Made by a program: the position numbers and the translations under genes. Below, piece after piece: positions 35,757 to 45,562 of a DNA stretch of 64,000 nucleotides. The stretch is taken from positions 16,161 through 80,160 of the forward strand of contig JBPOII010000005.1 of NCBI GenBank assembly GCA_052034625.1, in the 5' to 3' direction. Within the stretch, counting starts at the first letter, position 1, and the number at the start of each line of letters is the position of its first letter. A model generated the notes under the pieces. The model was not told the DNA's origin, did no database searches, and saw only the letters and a list, made by a program, of their open reading frames with translations. This DNA is from JAVBLP01 sp052034625. GTDB lineage: Bacteria; Elusimicrobiota; Endomicrobiia; Endomicrobiales; Endomicrobiaceae.

Positions 35757-36817
35757 TTTGCTCTCTTATAAAATGGTTTTGGTACTTCTTTAATTTTCCT
35801 CCTATTATTATGAATTTCCGCTTCAAGTTCCACAGCTTCTATTTCCGCATCGACCAAAGCCATTCCTATAGCTTTTTTTAATGTGGGAGAAAAAGAACCG
35901 CTGGTAACATAGCCGACCTTTTTATCATTTAAATAAAGCACATTGCCATTCCTTGCTATACCTTGAAGACATTCAAAAGCTATGATCTTCTTTGAAGGAT
36001 TGTCCTTAAACGGCAAAAGCTTTTCTTTACCTATAAAATCATTTTCCCATTTAATAGTTTTTTTGAAACCTGCGTCTATCGGATTTATATTTTCGTCAAT
36101 TTCATGTCCATGCAAAGGCATACAAGCTTCAAGACGTAAAGTGTCACGGCAGCCAAGCCCGCAGGGTTTAACTCCGGCTTCCATAAGTTTTTTCCAAATC
36201 TTATTTGTCTGCTCTCTCGATATAAAAATTTCAAAACCGTCTTCACCGGTATATCCTGTTCTTGCTATTCTGCAAAATTGCGCATTGATGTCTTTCAGCT
36301 TAAGTTCTTCACAGGTAAAATATTTCATACTTTTAATATCGGTTTCGGAAAGATTTTGTATAACCTCAACGGCTTTAGGTCCCTGAACAGCTAAAAGAGA
36401 AATATCGGCACTTCTGTTCTCTAAAATTATATTTTCCGGCTTATGTGCATTCAGCCAAGCCCAATCTTTATCAAGATTCCCGGCATTGACAACCATCATA
36501 TATTCGCCGCAGAAATTATAAACTATTATATCGTCTTTAATGCCGCCTTCATCATTAAGGATCATTGAGTATCTTGCTTTTTTATCCGGTAAGCCAGAAT
36601 AATTGCCGAGAGTTACAAAGTTTAAAAAGCTCACAACACTCTCCCCTTTAATTATAAATGTTCCCATATGGGATGTGTCGAAAACGCCGGCTGCATTTCT
36701 TACGGCATTATGCTCTTCAATAATTGAAGTATACTGGACAGGCATATCCCAGCCGCCAAATTCCGTAAACTTAGCACCAAGCTTTAAATGCTCGTCGTAG
36801 AGATAAGTCCTTTTCAT
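35753..36817 (-). CDS. gcvT: Glycine cleavage system T protein (aminomethyltransferase)
   Basis: 354 residues. FGGWDMPVQY (~19-28), FDTSHMG (~46-52), RTGYTGEDGFEIF and CGLGCRDTLRLEACMPLHGHE are standard GcvT motifs, including the folate-binding region. It moves the methylene group from aminomethyl-lipoyl GcvH to tetrahydrofolate. gcvH and gcvP are not nearby, but a dihydrolipoamide dehydrogenase gene is directly upstream. Confidence 0.95.
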   Translation of the reverse strand: MKRTYLYDEHLKLGAKFTEFGGWDMPVQYTSIIEEHNAVRNAAGVFDTSHMGTFIIKGESVVSFLNFVTLGNYSGLPDKKARYSMILNDEGGIKDDIIVYNFCGEYMMVVNAGNLDKDWAWLNAHKPENIILENRSADISLLAVQGPKAVEVIQNLSETDIKSMKYFTCEELKLKDINAQFCRIARTGYTGEDGFEIFISREQTNKIWKKLMEAGVKPCGLGCRDTLRLEACMPLHGHEIDENINPIDAGFKKTIKWENDFIGKEKLLPFKDNPSKKIIAFECLQGIARNGNVLYLNDKKVGYVTSGSFSPTLKKAIGMALVDAEIEAVELEAEIHNNRRKIKEVPKPFYKRAK

Positions 36818-36854
36818 TTTTATTTCCTTTATTTGGTGTATACTAACTTTACTT

Positions 36855-38180
36855 TTATTTCTTTTTCATTATTTCAGTACATTTTCCGAAAGCATCCTCA
36901 TAAGCATTTAAAAGTCCTTCGCTTATAGACGGATGGAATAAAGATTCTCTGGCTATATGATTAATTCCATTTGTTAATATCATTGAAGCGGTATTTATAA
37001 TTTCATCGGCATTTGTGCCTACCATCCAGAAAGCCAAAGGTTTTTTTGTATTTTTGTCAGCCGCACACTTTATAAAGCCTGTTCTCTCCCCTTCAATAAA
37101 AGCCCTTCCGCTTGCAGTAAGAGGAAATATTCCATAGACAATATTTTCATCATCTTTAAATCCGGAAACTTTAACTGAAGCACTTTGAGGCATAGAAAAA
37201 ACCGCCTGCGGTACAATTTTATTATCAATAATAACTGTATTTCCTTTAAAAGCATTTTCAGCGGCTGCCGCACCTTCATTTTGTGCCGTATATGCAAGAA
37301 GGCTTCCTTTTGTTGTATCTCCTACTGCATAAATATTTTCAACATTTGTTTGGCAATATTTATTCACTTTTATAAAGCCGTTTGAAAAAGCATCAATGCC
37401 TGCATTTTCAAGATTAAGGTCTTTTGCGGGTATCCTTCCCGTAACAATCAGAGCTTTCTGAAATTTAGGTATATCATTTAAAGCACTTTTATAATCCACA
37501 AGTATTTCTATACCCTGCCTGCTCATATTTTTCATAATCTCGTTTGATATTTCCGCATCTTCGGAAGGAAGAAGCCTGTCAAAACTTTCTGCAATAGTAA
37601 CTTTACTGCCAAAACCGGCAAAAATAGTAGCCATTTCAACACCGATAGCGCCGCCACCAATTATTAAAAGCGTCTCCGGCACATATTCAAGATTTAAAGC
37701 ATCTGTAGAATTTATTATTTTCTCACCGTCATATTCATAACCGGGTATTTTATGAGGCTCGGAACCTGAAGCTATTATAATTTTATCAGCTTTTATATGT
37801 GTATCTGTTCCGATAAGAAGTGTATTTTTATCTTTAAAAGAAGCCGCTCCAGAAATTACGGGTATTTCATAAGAAGAAAGTATCATTTCCATGCCTTTTC
37901 TTATATTGGCTATCCTTTTATTTTTTTGGATAACAATATTAGCATATTGAATAGCCCCAAGACTTGCTTCTAAACCGTATTCATAAGCTTTTTTTATTTT
38001 TAATTTTGTTTTCAGCACTTGCCACATAAATTTTGTAGGTATACAGCCGCAATTGAGGCAAGTTCCGCCAACAAAACCTTTCTCAATAATAACAGTCTTT
38101 GCCCCAAGCTGTGCCGCTCTTACAGCCGCCGCAAAACCGCCGGGACCTGAACCGATAACTGCTATATCATATTTTTCCAT
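36855..38180 (-). CDS. lpd: Dihydrolipoamide dehydrogenase
   Basis: 441 residues from the ATG at 38180 (AAGGA six bases upstream; an earlier in-frame ATG lacks this). FAD motif GSGPGGFAAA (10-19), redox pair C41/C46 in GTCLNCGCIPTK, NAD motif GGGAIGVE and the C-terminal HPSISE His. It reoxidises lipoamide; with gcvT beside it, most likely the L protein of glycine cleavage, though other 2-oxoacid complexes could share it. Confidence 0.93.
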   Translation of the reverse strand: MEKYDIAVIGSGPGGFAAAVRAAQLGAKTVIIEKGFVGGTCLNCGCIPTKFMWQVLKTKLKIKKAYEYGLEASLGAIQYANIVIQKNKRIANIRKGMEMILSSYEIPVISGAASFKDKNTLLIGTDTHIKADKIIIASGSEPHKIPGYEYDGEKIINSTDALNLEYVPETLLIIGGGAIGVEMATIFAGFGSKVTIAESFDRLLPSEDAEISNEIMKNMSRQGIEILVDYKSALNDIPKFQKALIVTGRIPAKDLNLENAGIDAFSNGFIKVNKYCQTNVENIYAVGDTTKGSLLAYTAQNEGAAAAENAFKGNTVIIDNKIVPQAVFSMPQSASVKVSGFKDDENIVYGIFPLTASGRAFIEGERTGFIKCAADKNTKKPLAFWMVGTNADEIINTASMILTNGINHIARESLFHPSISEGLLNAYEDAFGKCTEIMKKK

Positions 38181-38251
38181 TAAGTCCTTCCGCATTCATA
38201 AAAAACTGCAATTTTATTTTTTACATTAAAATCTTATTGGATCTACTGAAA

Positions 38252-39961
38252 TTATCTGCCGTAAATTTTCAATATTTCGCTGACAGCCTCTTCAGGCTTT
38301 AATAGTTTTATGCCTTCTTTTCCGTCTTTTCTGGCTTTAAATTCAACATTGCCATTAGCAAGATTTTTCTCGCCTATAGTAATTCTATATGGTATGCCTA
38401 TAAGGTCGGCATCTTTAAATTTTATTCCTGCTCTTTCATCTCTGTCATCTATAAGAACATCAAGTCCTTTTGCTTTAAGTGCAGAATATATTTTTTCAGT
38501 TGCTTCTTTTGTTTTTTCATCAGCAAAATTTATAGGCACGATTATTACTTCATAGGGTGCAATATTGTCCGGCCATATTATACCGTTCTCATCATGAGAT
38601 TGCTCTATGGTCGCGGCAAGTATCCTTGTAACGCCGATACCGTAACAGCCCATAACTATAAGATTCTCTTTACCGTTAGTATCAAGATATGTTGCATTCA
38701 TAGATTTTGAATATTTTGTTCCGAGTTTAAATATATGTCCTATCTCTATACCTCTTGAAAATTTCAATTTTTCTTTTTTGCACCTGGGGCAAATGTCGCC
38801 GTGCATTACTTTTCTTATATCGGCAACTATATCAGCTTTATAATCTCTTCCATAGTTGACATTTTTTATATGAAAATCTTTTTTATTGGCACCTGTTACG
38901 GCATTTACTATGCCGGGAACAGAGAGATCTGCAACTATTTTTATATTTTTAAGTCCCATTGGACCGGCAAAACCTACGGGAGCACCGGTTATCTTTTTTA
39001 TTGTCTCTTCATCAGCTAAAACTGCTTCATTGGCGCCAAGAAGGCTTTGTAATTTGATCTCATTAATTTCATTATCGCCTTTTACAAGAACAATAACAGT
39101 TTTTCCGTCTACAAGATATATCATTGTTTTAATAAAATTTTCCGGCGAAGATTTCATAAACGAGGCAACTTCTTCAACGGAACATTGGCCGGGAGTGGAA
39201 ACTTCTTCCATAGGAAGAGCGGCTTCATCTTTTTTTTCATCGTTCGCAAAGCACTCAGCTTTTTCGCTGTTTGCACCATATCCACAATTACACCACGCTA
39301 TTTCTTCTTCGCCAGTTTCTGCTAGAACCATAAATTCATGCGAGAACGAGCCGCCTATAGCACCCGAGGCGGCTTCAACAGCACGGAATTCAAACCCGCA
39401 TCTTTTACATACATTTGAATATGCCTGATACATTTTTCCATAGTATTTTTCAAGATCTGTTTCATCAACATGGAAAGAGTAACCGTCTTTCATCAAAAAC
39501 TCTCTTGAACGCATAATGCCAAATCTCGGACGTATCTCATCTCTGAATTTAGTTCCGAATTGATAAAGCATTATAGGAAGCTGTTTATAAGATTTAACAT
39601 CCTTTCTGACAAGATCTGTAATTCCTTCTTCAGCAGTAGGCGCAAGACAGAACTCAGCATCTTTTCTGTCTTTAAGTCTGAAAAGTTCTTTCCCATAAAC
39701 ATTCCATCTTCCGGTCTCTATCCACAGATCTTTAGGAAATAACAGAGGAAGAGAAACTTCCTGACCATCAGCTGCGTCCATTTCTTCACGGATTATATTC
39801 TCGACTTTTTTCAAAACTTTCAAACCCAAGGGTAAGAATTCATAAAGTCCTGAGGCTACTTTACGTATCATTCCCGCTCTTATCATAAGCTTTGCAGAAA
39901 CAATATCCGCATCAGCCGGAGCTTCTCTAAGTGTTGGTGCATACATTTTTGAAAAATACAT
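38252..39961 (-). CDS. proS: Prolyl-tRNA synthetase, bacterial type
   Basis: 569 residues, class II. SGLYEFLPLG (motif 1 area), FRDEIRPRFGIMRSREFLMKD (motif 2), a YbaK-like editing insertion (~240-390) that removes mischarged alanine, and GCYGIGVTRILAA (motif 3), followed by the anticodon-binding domain. A CPRCK pair sits at the end of the insertion. No T-box or other leader is possible in the short upstream gap to greA, so it is part of a longer operon. Confidence 0.97.
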   Translation of the reverse strand: MYFSKMYAPTLREAPADADIVSAKLMIRAGMIRKVASGLYEFLPLGLKVLKKVENIIREEMDAADGQEVSLPLLFPKDLWIETGRWNVYGKELFRLKDRKDAEFCLAPTAEEGITDLVRKDVKSYKQLPIMLYQFGTKFRDEIRPRFGIMRSREFLMKDGYSFHVDETDLEKYYGKMYQAYSNVCKRCGFEFRAVEAASGAIGGSFSHEFMVLAETGEEEIAWCNCGYGANSEKAECFANDEKKDEAALPMEEVSTPGQCSVEEVASFMKSSPENFIKTMIYLVDGKTVIVLVKGDNEINEIKLQSLLGANEAVLADEETIKKITGAPVGFAGPMGLKNIKIVADLSVPGIVNAVTGANKKDFHIKNVNYGRDYKADIVADIRKVMHGDICPRCKKEKLKFSRGIEIGHIFKLGTKYSKSMNATYLDTNGKENLIVMGCYGIGVTRILAATIEQSHDENGIIWPDNIAPYEVIIVPINFADEKTKEATEKIYSALKAKGLDVLIDDRDERAGIKFKDADLIGIPYRITIGEKNLANGNVEFKARKDGKEGIKLLKPEEAVSEILKIYGR

Positions 39962-39969
39962 TTTTCCCT

Positions 39970-40434
39970 CTAGCGTACAATTTTTAAAATTTTAAATTTT
40001 GTTTTTCCTGCCGGAAGTTCAACTTCAACTGTATCTCCGACCTTATGACCGAGAAGACCTTGAACAAGAGGAGACTGAACAGAGATTTTGCTTTCCGCAG
40101 GATTTGCTTCTTCCAGATCAACTATTGTATATTCATAATCATCGCCGTCTTCATCTTGTATCGTTACAGTAACGCCGATAAAAACTTTGTCCGGATCTAT
40201 ATCCAGATCATCAATGATCTTAGCACCGGTAATTTTAGTATCAAGTTCGGCTATCCTGCGCATAAGATTTGTTAATGTTTCCTTAGCTGCATGATATTCG
40301 GCATTCTCTCTCAGATCACCATGTTCTCTTGCTCTTGCTATCTCGTCTTGTATCTGAGGTTTTCTTTTTTGTAGTTCTTCAAGTTCTTGAATAAGTTTTT
40401 CTCTTCCTTCTCTTGTTAAATAAATTCCTGACAT
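39970..40434 (-). CDS. greA: Transcription elongation factor GreA
   Basis: 154 residues: an N-terminal coiled coil (to ~75) with the acidic tip DLRENAEYHAAKE that reaches the polymerase active site, and a C-terminal FKBP-like domain ending SPLVQGLLGHKVGDTVEVE. It rescues backtracked RNA polymerase. It lies 4 bases after ispG and 8 before proS. Confidence 0.96.
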   Translation of the reverse strand: MSGIYLTREGREKLIQELEELQKRKPQIQDEIARAREHGDLRENAEYHAAKETLTNLMRRIAELDTKITGAKIIDDLDIDPDKVFIGVTVTIQDEDGDDYEYTIVDLEEANPAESKISVQSPLVQGLLGHKVGDTVEVELPAGKTKFKILKIVR

Positions 40435-40438
40435 TTTT

Positions 40439-41521
40439 CTACCTCTGTAAATCTTTTATCATAGACATAAGTTTTTTCACCCATTGTTCAGGTTTTACTT
40501 TCCCTATGATCTGACCGTTTTTAAAAAGCACTCCGATATTTTTTCCGCCTGCTATGCCTATGTCTGCATCTTTAGCTTCACCGGGACCGTTTACAATACA
40601 CCCCATAATAGCTACCTTTAACGGTTTTGGCGATTTTTTCAGTTTTTTGAGTTTAGCTGTTTCTTTTTCCATATCTGAAACGATCTTAATAAGATCAACT
40701 TCACACCTTGAACATGTAGGGCAAGAAATAATTTCAATACCTGAATTCCTAAGTTCAAGTGACTGCAAAAGCAAGTAGGCTGTCTTGATCTCTTCAACAG
40801 GATCTGCCGTTAGAGAAACCCTTATAGTATCTCCAAGCCCTTCATAGAGCATAATCCCAAGACCTGCCGACGATTTGATTGTACCGCTTAAAAGCGAACC
40901 CGCTTCGGTAATACCGAGATGTAAGGGATAATCTCTTTTTGCAGAAAAAATTTTATATGCTTCAACCGTTGTCGCAATATTTGAAGCCTTCAAAGAAACA
41001 ACTATATCGTAGAATTTATGTTTTTCTAAAATTTTGACATGTTCCATCGCTGCTTTGGCAAGTTCTTTTGCTCTGGATAAATTGTCTTCTATCTGATGAA
41101 CAGATTTTAAAGAGCCCGCATTAACCCCGATCCTTATAGGTATATGCGCTTTTTTTGCTTCTTTGACCAGAGCTTCAACTCTTTCTTTAGCACCGATATT
41201 TCCAGGATTTATCCTAAGCTTGTCGATACCCTGCTTTATCGCTTCCAAAGCTATTCTATAATCAAAATGTATATCGGCAACCAATGGGATTTTTATATTT
41301 TTCTTTATTTTACTTACATTTTCGGCTGATTCCATATCAGGCAGAGAAACCCTGACTATCTCACAGCCTGCTTCCTCAAGTTGCTTTATCTGTCTGACAG
41401 TAGATTTCCAATCACGAGTGTCAGTATTAGTCATAGATTGAACCGCTATAGGAGAACCTCCTCCTATAACAACTCCGCCTATATTTATTTTTCTGGTTTG
41501 TTCTCTTTTATAAAATTTCAT
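40439..41521 (-). CDS. ispG: 4-Hydroxy-3-methylbut-2-enyl diphosphate synthase IspG
   Basis: 360 residues. GGGSPIAVQSMTNTDT at the start, CPTCSRCEVD and CIVNGPGEAKDADIGIAGG hold the cysteines for the catalytic 4Fe-4S cluster. Sixth step of the MEP isoprenoid pathway; dxr, the committed step, is two genes upstream, and uppS further up uses the products. The nearby ferredoxin could supply electrons, an inference only. Confidence 0.96.
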   Translation of the reverse strand: MKFYKREQTRKINIGGVVIGGGSPIAVQSMTNTDTRDWKSTVRQIKQLEEAGCEIVRVSLPDMESAENVSKIKKNIKIPLVADIHFDYRIALEAIKQGIDKLRINPGNIGAKERVEALVKEAKKAHIPIRIGVNAGSLKSVHQIEDNLSRAKELAKAAMEHVKILEKHKFYDIVVSLKASNIATTVEAYKIFSAKRDYPLHLGITEAGSLLSGTIKSSAGLGIMLYEGLGDTIRVSLTADPVEEIKTAYLLLQSLELRNSGIEIISCPTCSRCEVDLIKIVSDMEKETAKLKKLKKSPKPLKVAIMGCIVNGPGEAKDADIGIAGGKNIGVLFKNGQIIGKVKPEQWVKKLMSMIKDLQR

Positions 41522-41597
41522 TTTATGCTCTAAACTATTATCAACGCTAATTTATAAAAACATATTAAATACGGAATTTTAAATAAAAAAGAAAGAG

Positions 41598-42653
41598 TTA
41601 GCTTTTAAAGAATTTACCTATACCTAATCTGAGAAGGTCACTATAAGTCGCAAAAATAAAGATAGCTAAAATTAAGAAAAGTCCGATAGTATTATACACC
41701 TGTATTACTTTCGTGCTGATTGGTTTTCTTGTTATGCCTTCAACAAAAAATAAAACTATCATTCCGCCGTCAACCATCGGTATAGGGAATAGATTGAACA
41801 TTCCAAGTGCAACGGATATAATTGCAATTAGTTTAAGATAATCTTCCATTCCGTTCTTTGTAGCATTTGCCATAACCTGCATAACTCCAATAGGTCCGGC
41901 AACATCAGGTTTTTCCCATGAGATTATTTTATCGGCAAGATAAATTACTGTAATTACAGTCTGTGATATCGCTGTTTCCGTGCCTAAAAGCAGAGATTCG
42001 AAAAAACCGGCTTCACTTTGAATTATCCCTGGAGAAACACCAATAGCTCCTAGACCGGTTACAGGGTTTTTAGCAACAGTCATTTTAACATCAAAAGTAT
42101 ATGTTCCTCTTTCTACAACAAAATCAACTTCTTCTCCGGCTTTATCTTTAAGATTATCGGCAATTTCATTCCATGTACTTATTTGTACTCCTGCTATAGA
42201 TACTATCTTATCTCCGCCTAAAAGCCCGGCTTCAACAGCAGGATAATTTTCAACGGTTCCTCCTATATGTGAAGTAGGCGATATCTGCGATACTCCCCAA
42301 ATATTAAAAATAAAAGCAAACATAATAACAGCAAGTATATAATTTGAAAAAGGACCTGCAAAAGATATGAATATTTTTTTGTACCAGCTTAAAGAAAGGT
42401 ATTCCCCTTCTCCTCCGGTAGCTTCGTCAGGATTCTCTCCCTCCATAGCAACAAATCCTCCGAAGGGTATGGCTTTTATACAGTATTTTGTACCATTATG
42501 TACATATTTAACAAGATCTGGACCGAAACCGAAAGCAAATGTCAAAACTTTCACTTTACATAATTTTGCCGCTGTAAAATGTCCAAGCTCATGAATAAAG
42601 ATCAAAAAGCCCAAACCTATAATAATACCTAATATCTGGAGAATTATCGTCAT
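41598..42653 (-). CDS. rseP: Site-2 protease RseP with one PDZ domain
   Basis: 351 residues. HELGH at 21-25 is the zinc site in the first helix, a PDZ domain spans ~120-195, and FPIPMVDGG near residue 290 is the second zinc-ligand motif (usual form LDG). Only one PDZ is present, against two in E. coli RseP. It cuts membrane-bound regulators or signal-peptide remnants within the inner membrane. It sits in the common dxr-rseP order. Confidence 0.93.
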   Translation of the reverse strand: MTIILQILGIIIGLGFLIFIHELGHFTAAKLCKVKVLTFAFGFGPDLVKYVHNGTKYCIKAIPFGGFVAMEGENPDEATGGEGEYLSLSWYKKIFISFAGPFSNYILAVIMFAFIFNIWGVSQISPTSHIGGTVENYPAVEAGLLGGDKIVSIAGVQISTWNEIADNLKDKAGEEVDFVVERGTYTFDVKMTVAKNPVTGLGAIGVSPGIIQSEAGFFESLLLGTETAISQTVITVIYLADKIISWEKPDVAGPIGVMQVMANATKNGMEDYLKLIAIISVALGMFNLFPIPMVDGGMIVLFFVEGITRKPISTKVIQVYNTIGLFLILAIFIFATYSDLLRLGIGKFFKS

Positions 42654-42670
42654 TTTCTTTTCCTTATAAT

Positions 42671-43825
42671 TTAGTTATCGATCAGTTTTTTCGCATAAAT
42701 CCTTGCCCAAGCATCAGCTTCAACACTTTCATCAATGCCGGACTTTTTATTTACTTTATGTGCTTTCATGGTTTTTGACACTATATCGGCAATATCTGTA
42801 AATTTTATCTTTTTATTTAAAAATGCATCGACAGCTGTTTCATTTGAGGCATTCATAACAGCAGGCATAGTATAACCTGTTTCAGCCGCTGAATATGCAA
42901 GCTTTAAGCATGGAAACTTTTCAAAGTCAGGTTCAAAAAATTCAAGTTTGCCGGCCTTAGCAAGATTTAAAGGTTGTATACCGCAATTCAATCTTTCCGG
43001 ATAAGCAAGAGCATACTGAATAGGCAGCCTCATATCCGGATTTGAAAGCTGAGCTATAACAGAACCGTCAATATATTCAACCATTGAATGAACAATAGAC
43101 TGAGGATGTATCACAATTTCTATTTTGCTTACAGGAATCCCAAACAATACGGAAGCTTCTATAGCCTCAAGACCTTTATTCATCAGTGTAGCACTGTCTA
43201 CAGTAATTTTCTTTCCCATCTTCCATGTAGGATGGTCCAAAGCCTGCTCAACAGTAATTTTTGAAAAATCTTCTTTATAATTATAAAAAGGTCCGCCGGA
43301 AGCTGTAAGCCATATTTTTTTTATCTGTGACTTTTTTTCTCCTGCGCAACATTGAAAAATAGCCGAATGTTCACTGTCTATCGGAAGTACGGGAACCTTC
43401 TTTTTTTCAGCAAGTTTCATTATTTCAGAGCCTGCCATAACCAATGCTTCTTTATTGGCTATCGCAATACTTTTACCGGCTTCTATGGCTTTAATTATCG
43501 GTTTAAGTCCGGCAGCACCAACAATTGCGGCAATTACCATATTTACGCCGGGCATTACCACAAGTTTTTTAAGCCCGCTGTGTCCGTTAAGTACTTCAAC
43601 TTTTAATTTATTTTTTATGCACCATTTTTTTAAATTTTCTGCATCAACAGGATCATTAACACAGACAGCTTTAGGTTTGAACTTTTTAATTTGTTCTTTA
43701 AGTAATTTAATATTAGTATTGACGGATAAACCTTCAACTTTAACAGTATCTTTCATTTTAGATACTATATCAAGAGTCTGTGTCCCTATAGAACCTGATG
43801 AACCGAGAATAATTATTTTTTTCAT
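42671..43825 (-). CDS. dxr: 1-Deoxy-D-xylulose-5-phosphate reductoisomerase
   Basis: 384 residues from the ATG at 43825, which begins MKKIIILGSSGSIGTQTLD like other family members; a longer frame would run into cdsA. NKEALVMAG, DSEHSAIFQC and KITVDSATLMNKGLE are the substrate and metal motifs. First committed step of MEP isoprenoid synthesis, NADPH-dependent. One base separates it from cdsA. Confidence 0.97.
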   Translation of the reverse strand: MKKIIILGSSGSIGTQTLDIVSKMKDTVKVEGLSVNTNIKLLKEQIKKFKPKAVCVNDPVDAENLKKWCIKNKLKVEVLNGHSGLKKLVVMPGVNMVIAAIVGAAGLKPIIKAIEAGKSIAIANKEALVMAGSEIMKLAEKKKVPVLPIDSEHSAIFQCCAGEKKSQIKKIWLTASGGPFYNYKEDFSKITVEQALDHPTWKMGKKITVDSATLMNKGLEAIEASVLFGIPVSKIEIVIHPQSIVHSMVEYIDGSVIAQLSNPDMRLPIQYALAYPERLNCGIQPLNLAKAGKLEFFEPDFEKFPCLKLAYSAAETGYTMPAVMNASNETAVDAFLNKKIKFTDIADIVSKTMKAHKVNKKSGIDESVEADAWARIYAKKLIDN

Positions 43826-43826
43826 T

Positions 43827-44630
43827 TTAAACTTTTCCAAAAATCTGCAAAATATAAAAAACCGCAGGAGCGGCAAAAATATAAGAGTCAAATCTGTCAA
43901 AAGCTCCGCCATGACCCGGAATTATTTTTCCTGAATCTTTAATATTGCCATCTCTTTTTATAAGCGATTCTGCAAGATCGGAGAATTGACCTACAAAAGC
44001 TATTACTAGACCAAGTATCACTGCCTGCGGCAAAGAAATTATATCTTTCATAAAAAAATATCTGCATATAATAGCAGCTATCACACCGAAAATTACTCCG
44101 GCAGATGCACCTTCAATAGTTTTTTTAGGACTTACATTTTTTGCAAGCTTGTGTTTTCCGAACATCCTGCCAAAAGCATATGCCGCAGTATCAAGTGTCC
44201 AGACTATTATAAAAAGAAAGAACATCATCTGCATTCCACCCTTAAGTTCACGTATATATACCATGTGTATCAATGCCAACGGCAGAAAAAAAGAACCAAA
44301 GAATGAAACAGATATTCTTCCTACCGACATTTCGGGATTTTCGCCGAAAACTTCAATAGCAAAAAAAATTAATAACATTGTAACTGCCGCAAATGAAAGT
44401 TTATCAAGCGGAAAGTTTTCAAAAAAATACAAAAAAATGAAAAAAAGTGAAGACAATATTAATGAAACGATGGTATGCGGTCTATACTTTTTAGATATGA
44501 CAAGATATTCCTGCACACAAAAAAAAGTAATCAAGAACATCATTATATAAAACGGCAAACTGCCAAAATATACACATAAAAAAACTATAGGTATACCGAC
44601 TATTGCCGTTAATATTCTAGTTAATAACAT
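43827..44630 (-). CDS. cdsA: Phosphatidate cytidylyltransferase
   Basis: 267 residues, about eight membrane helices. SPKKTIEGASAG and ESLIKRDGNIKDSGKIIPGH with GGAFDRFDS form the CDP-alcohol cytidylyltransferase signature near the C-terminus. It makes CDP-diacylglycerol for phospholipids at the inner membrane. Stands in the frequent uppS-cdsA-dxr-rseP order. Confidence 0.96.
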   Translation of the reverse strand: MLLTRILTAIVGIPIVFLCVYFGSLPFYIMMFLITFFCVQEYLVISKKYRPHTIVSLILSSLFFIFLYFFENFPLDKLSFAAVTMLLIFFAIEVFGENPEMSVGRISVSFFGSFFLPLALIHMVYIRELKGGMQMMFFLFIIVWTLDTAAYAFGRMFGKHKLAKNVSPKKTIEGASAGVIFGVIAAIICRYFFMKDIISLPQAVILGLVIAFVGQFSDLAESLIKRDGNIKDSGKIIPGHGGAFDRFDSYIFAAPAVFYILQIFGKV

Positions 44631-44654
44631 TATTCTCTCTCCAAGTGAAAATCA

Positions 44655-45353
44655 TTACACCCCGCCGTAGCGCCTTTCTCTTTTCCTATACTCTGCAATT
44701 GCTTTTTCAAGATCTTCTTTTTTGAAATCCGGCCACAATTTGTCTGTAATATATATTTCAGAATAGGCTATCTGCCACAATAAAAAATTAGAAATCCTAA
44801 GTTCTCCTGAAGTGCGTATAAGCAGATCAGGATCAGGCTGCCCTGAAGTGTATAGGAATTTTTCTATATCTTCTTCCGAAGGGCTTGTTATGCCTTGTTC
44901 TATTATCTTTTTAAAAGCCCGCACAATTTCCTGTCTGCCTCCATAATTAAGAGCTACATTCAGCTCCATCTTATTGTTGTCTGCAGTTAATTCACATGCT
45001 TTTTTAACTTCAATACGTATATTTTCAGGGAATTTTTCAAGTTCTCCTAATATTCTAAGTTTAATCCCGTTTGAATGAAACTCATCAAGTTCAGATTTTA
45101 AAAAACTTAAAAGAAGCGAAAACAAACCTTCTATCTCGCTTGCAGGTCTTTTCCAATTTTCAGTTGAAAAAGCATACAGGGTCAAAACCTTTATGCCAAG
45201 GCTTGCTGAAGCCTTAACAATTTCTTTAATGGTTTTGACCCCCTGCTTATGACCAAAAATTCTGGGCATAGATCTTTTTTTTGCCCATCTGCCGTTACCA
45301 TCCATTATTATCGCGATGTGTTTCGGCAGTTTTGATAAAACAATTTCGCTCAA
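44655..45353 (-). CDS. uppS: Undecaprenyl diphosphate synthase
   Basis: 232 residues. IAIIMDGNGRWAKKR and DLLIRTSGELRISNFLLWQ are the two diagnostic cis-prenyltransferase motifs. Start is TTG at 45353 with AAGGAT upstream; no ATG precedes the conserved MDGN, so a TTG start is needed. It makes the C55 carrier used by MraY, MurG and the glycosyltransferases here. Ten bases after the ferredoxin gene. Confidence 0.96.
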   Translation of the reverse strand: MSEIVLSKLPKHIAIIMDGNGRWAKKRSMPRIFGHKQGVKTIKEIVKASASLGIKVLTLYAFSTENWKRPASEIEGLFSLLLSFLKSELDEFHSNGIKLRILGELEKFPENIRIEVKKACELTADNNKMELNVALNYGGRQEIVRAFKKIIEQGITSPSEEDIEKFLYTSGQPDPDLLIRTSGELRISNFLLWQIAYSEIYITDKLWPDFKKEDLEKAIAEYRKRERRYGGV

Positions 45354-45362
45354 TATTAATCC

Positions 45363-45536
45363 TTATTCTTGAGAAATTGCGCTGACAGGGCATGCATCGT
45401 CACAAGCACCGCAATCAGTGCATTTTGACGAATCTATGACATACTTATCTTCTTCCTGAGAGATTGCTTCAAAATTGCAGCTGCTTTCACAAGCTCCGCA
45501 TCCTACACATGTGTCTGCATCAATTTTACGTGCCAT
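45363..45536 (-). CDS. 2[4Fe-4S] ferredoxin
   Basis: A 57-residue protein with two clusters of four cysteines: CVGCGACESSC (10-20) and CTDCGACDDACP (39-50), the clostridial-type ferredoxin pattern (the first lacks the Pro after its last Cys). GGAGG precedes the ATG. It is a low-potential electron carrier. Its place between frr and uppS is unusual; IspG downstream, an Fe-S enzyme that needs electrons, is a possible client. Confidence 0.93.
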   Translation of the reverse strand: MARKIDADTCVGCGACESSCNFEAISQEEDKYVIDSSKCTDCGACDDACPVSAISQE

Positions 45537-45562
45537 AAATAACTTCCTCCACGGGTATTTTT

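Noticed and set aside
38181..38251. Glycine riboswitch before lpd/gcvT
   Set aside because: The 71-base gap is AT-rich without the paired purine-rich core expected of a glycine aptamer.
38886..39428. 180-codon plus-strand frame opposite proS
   Set aside because: Antisense of a conserved synthetase; no independent signals.
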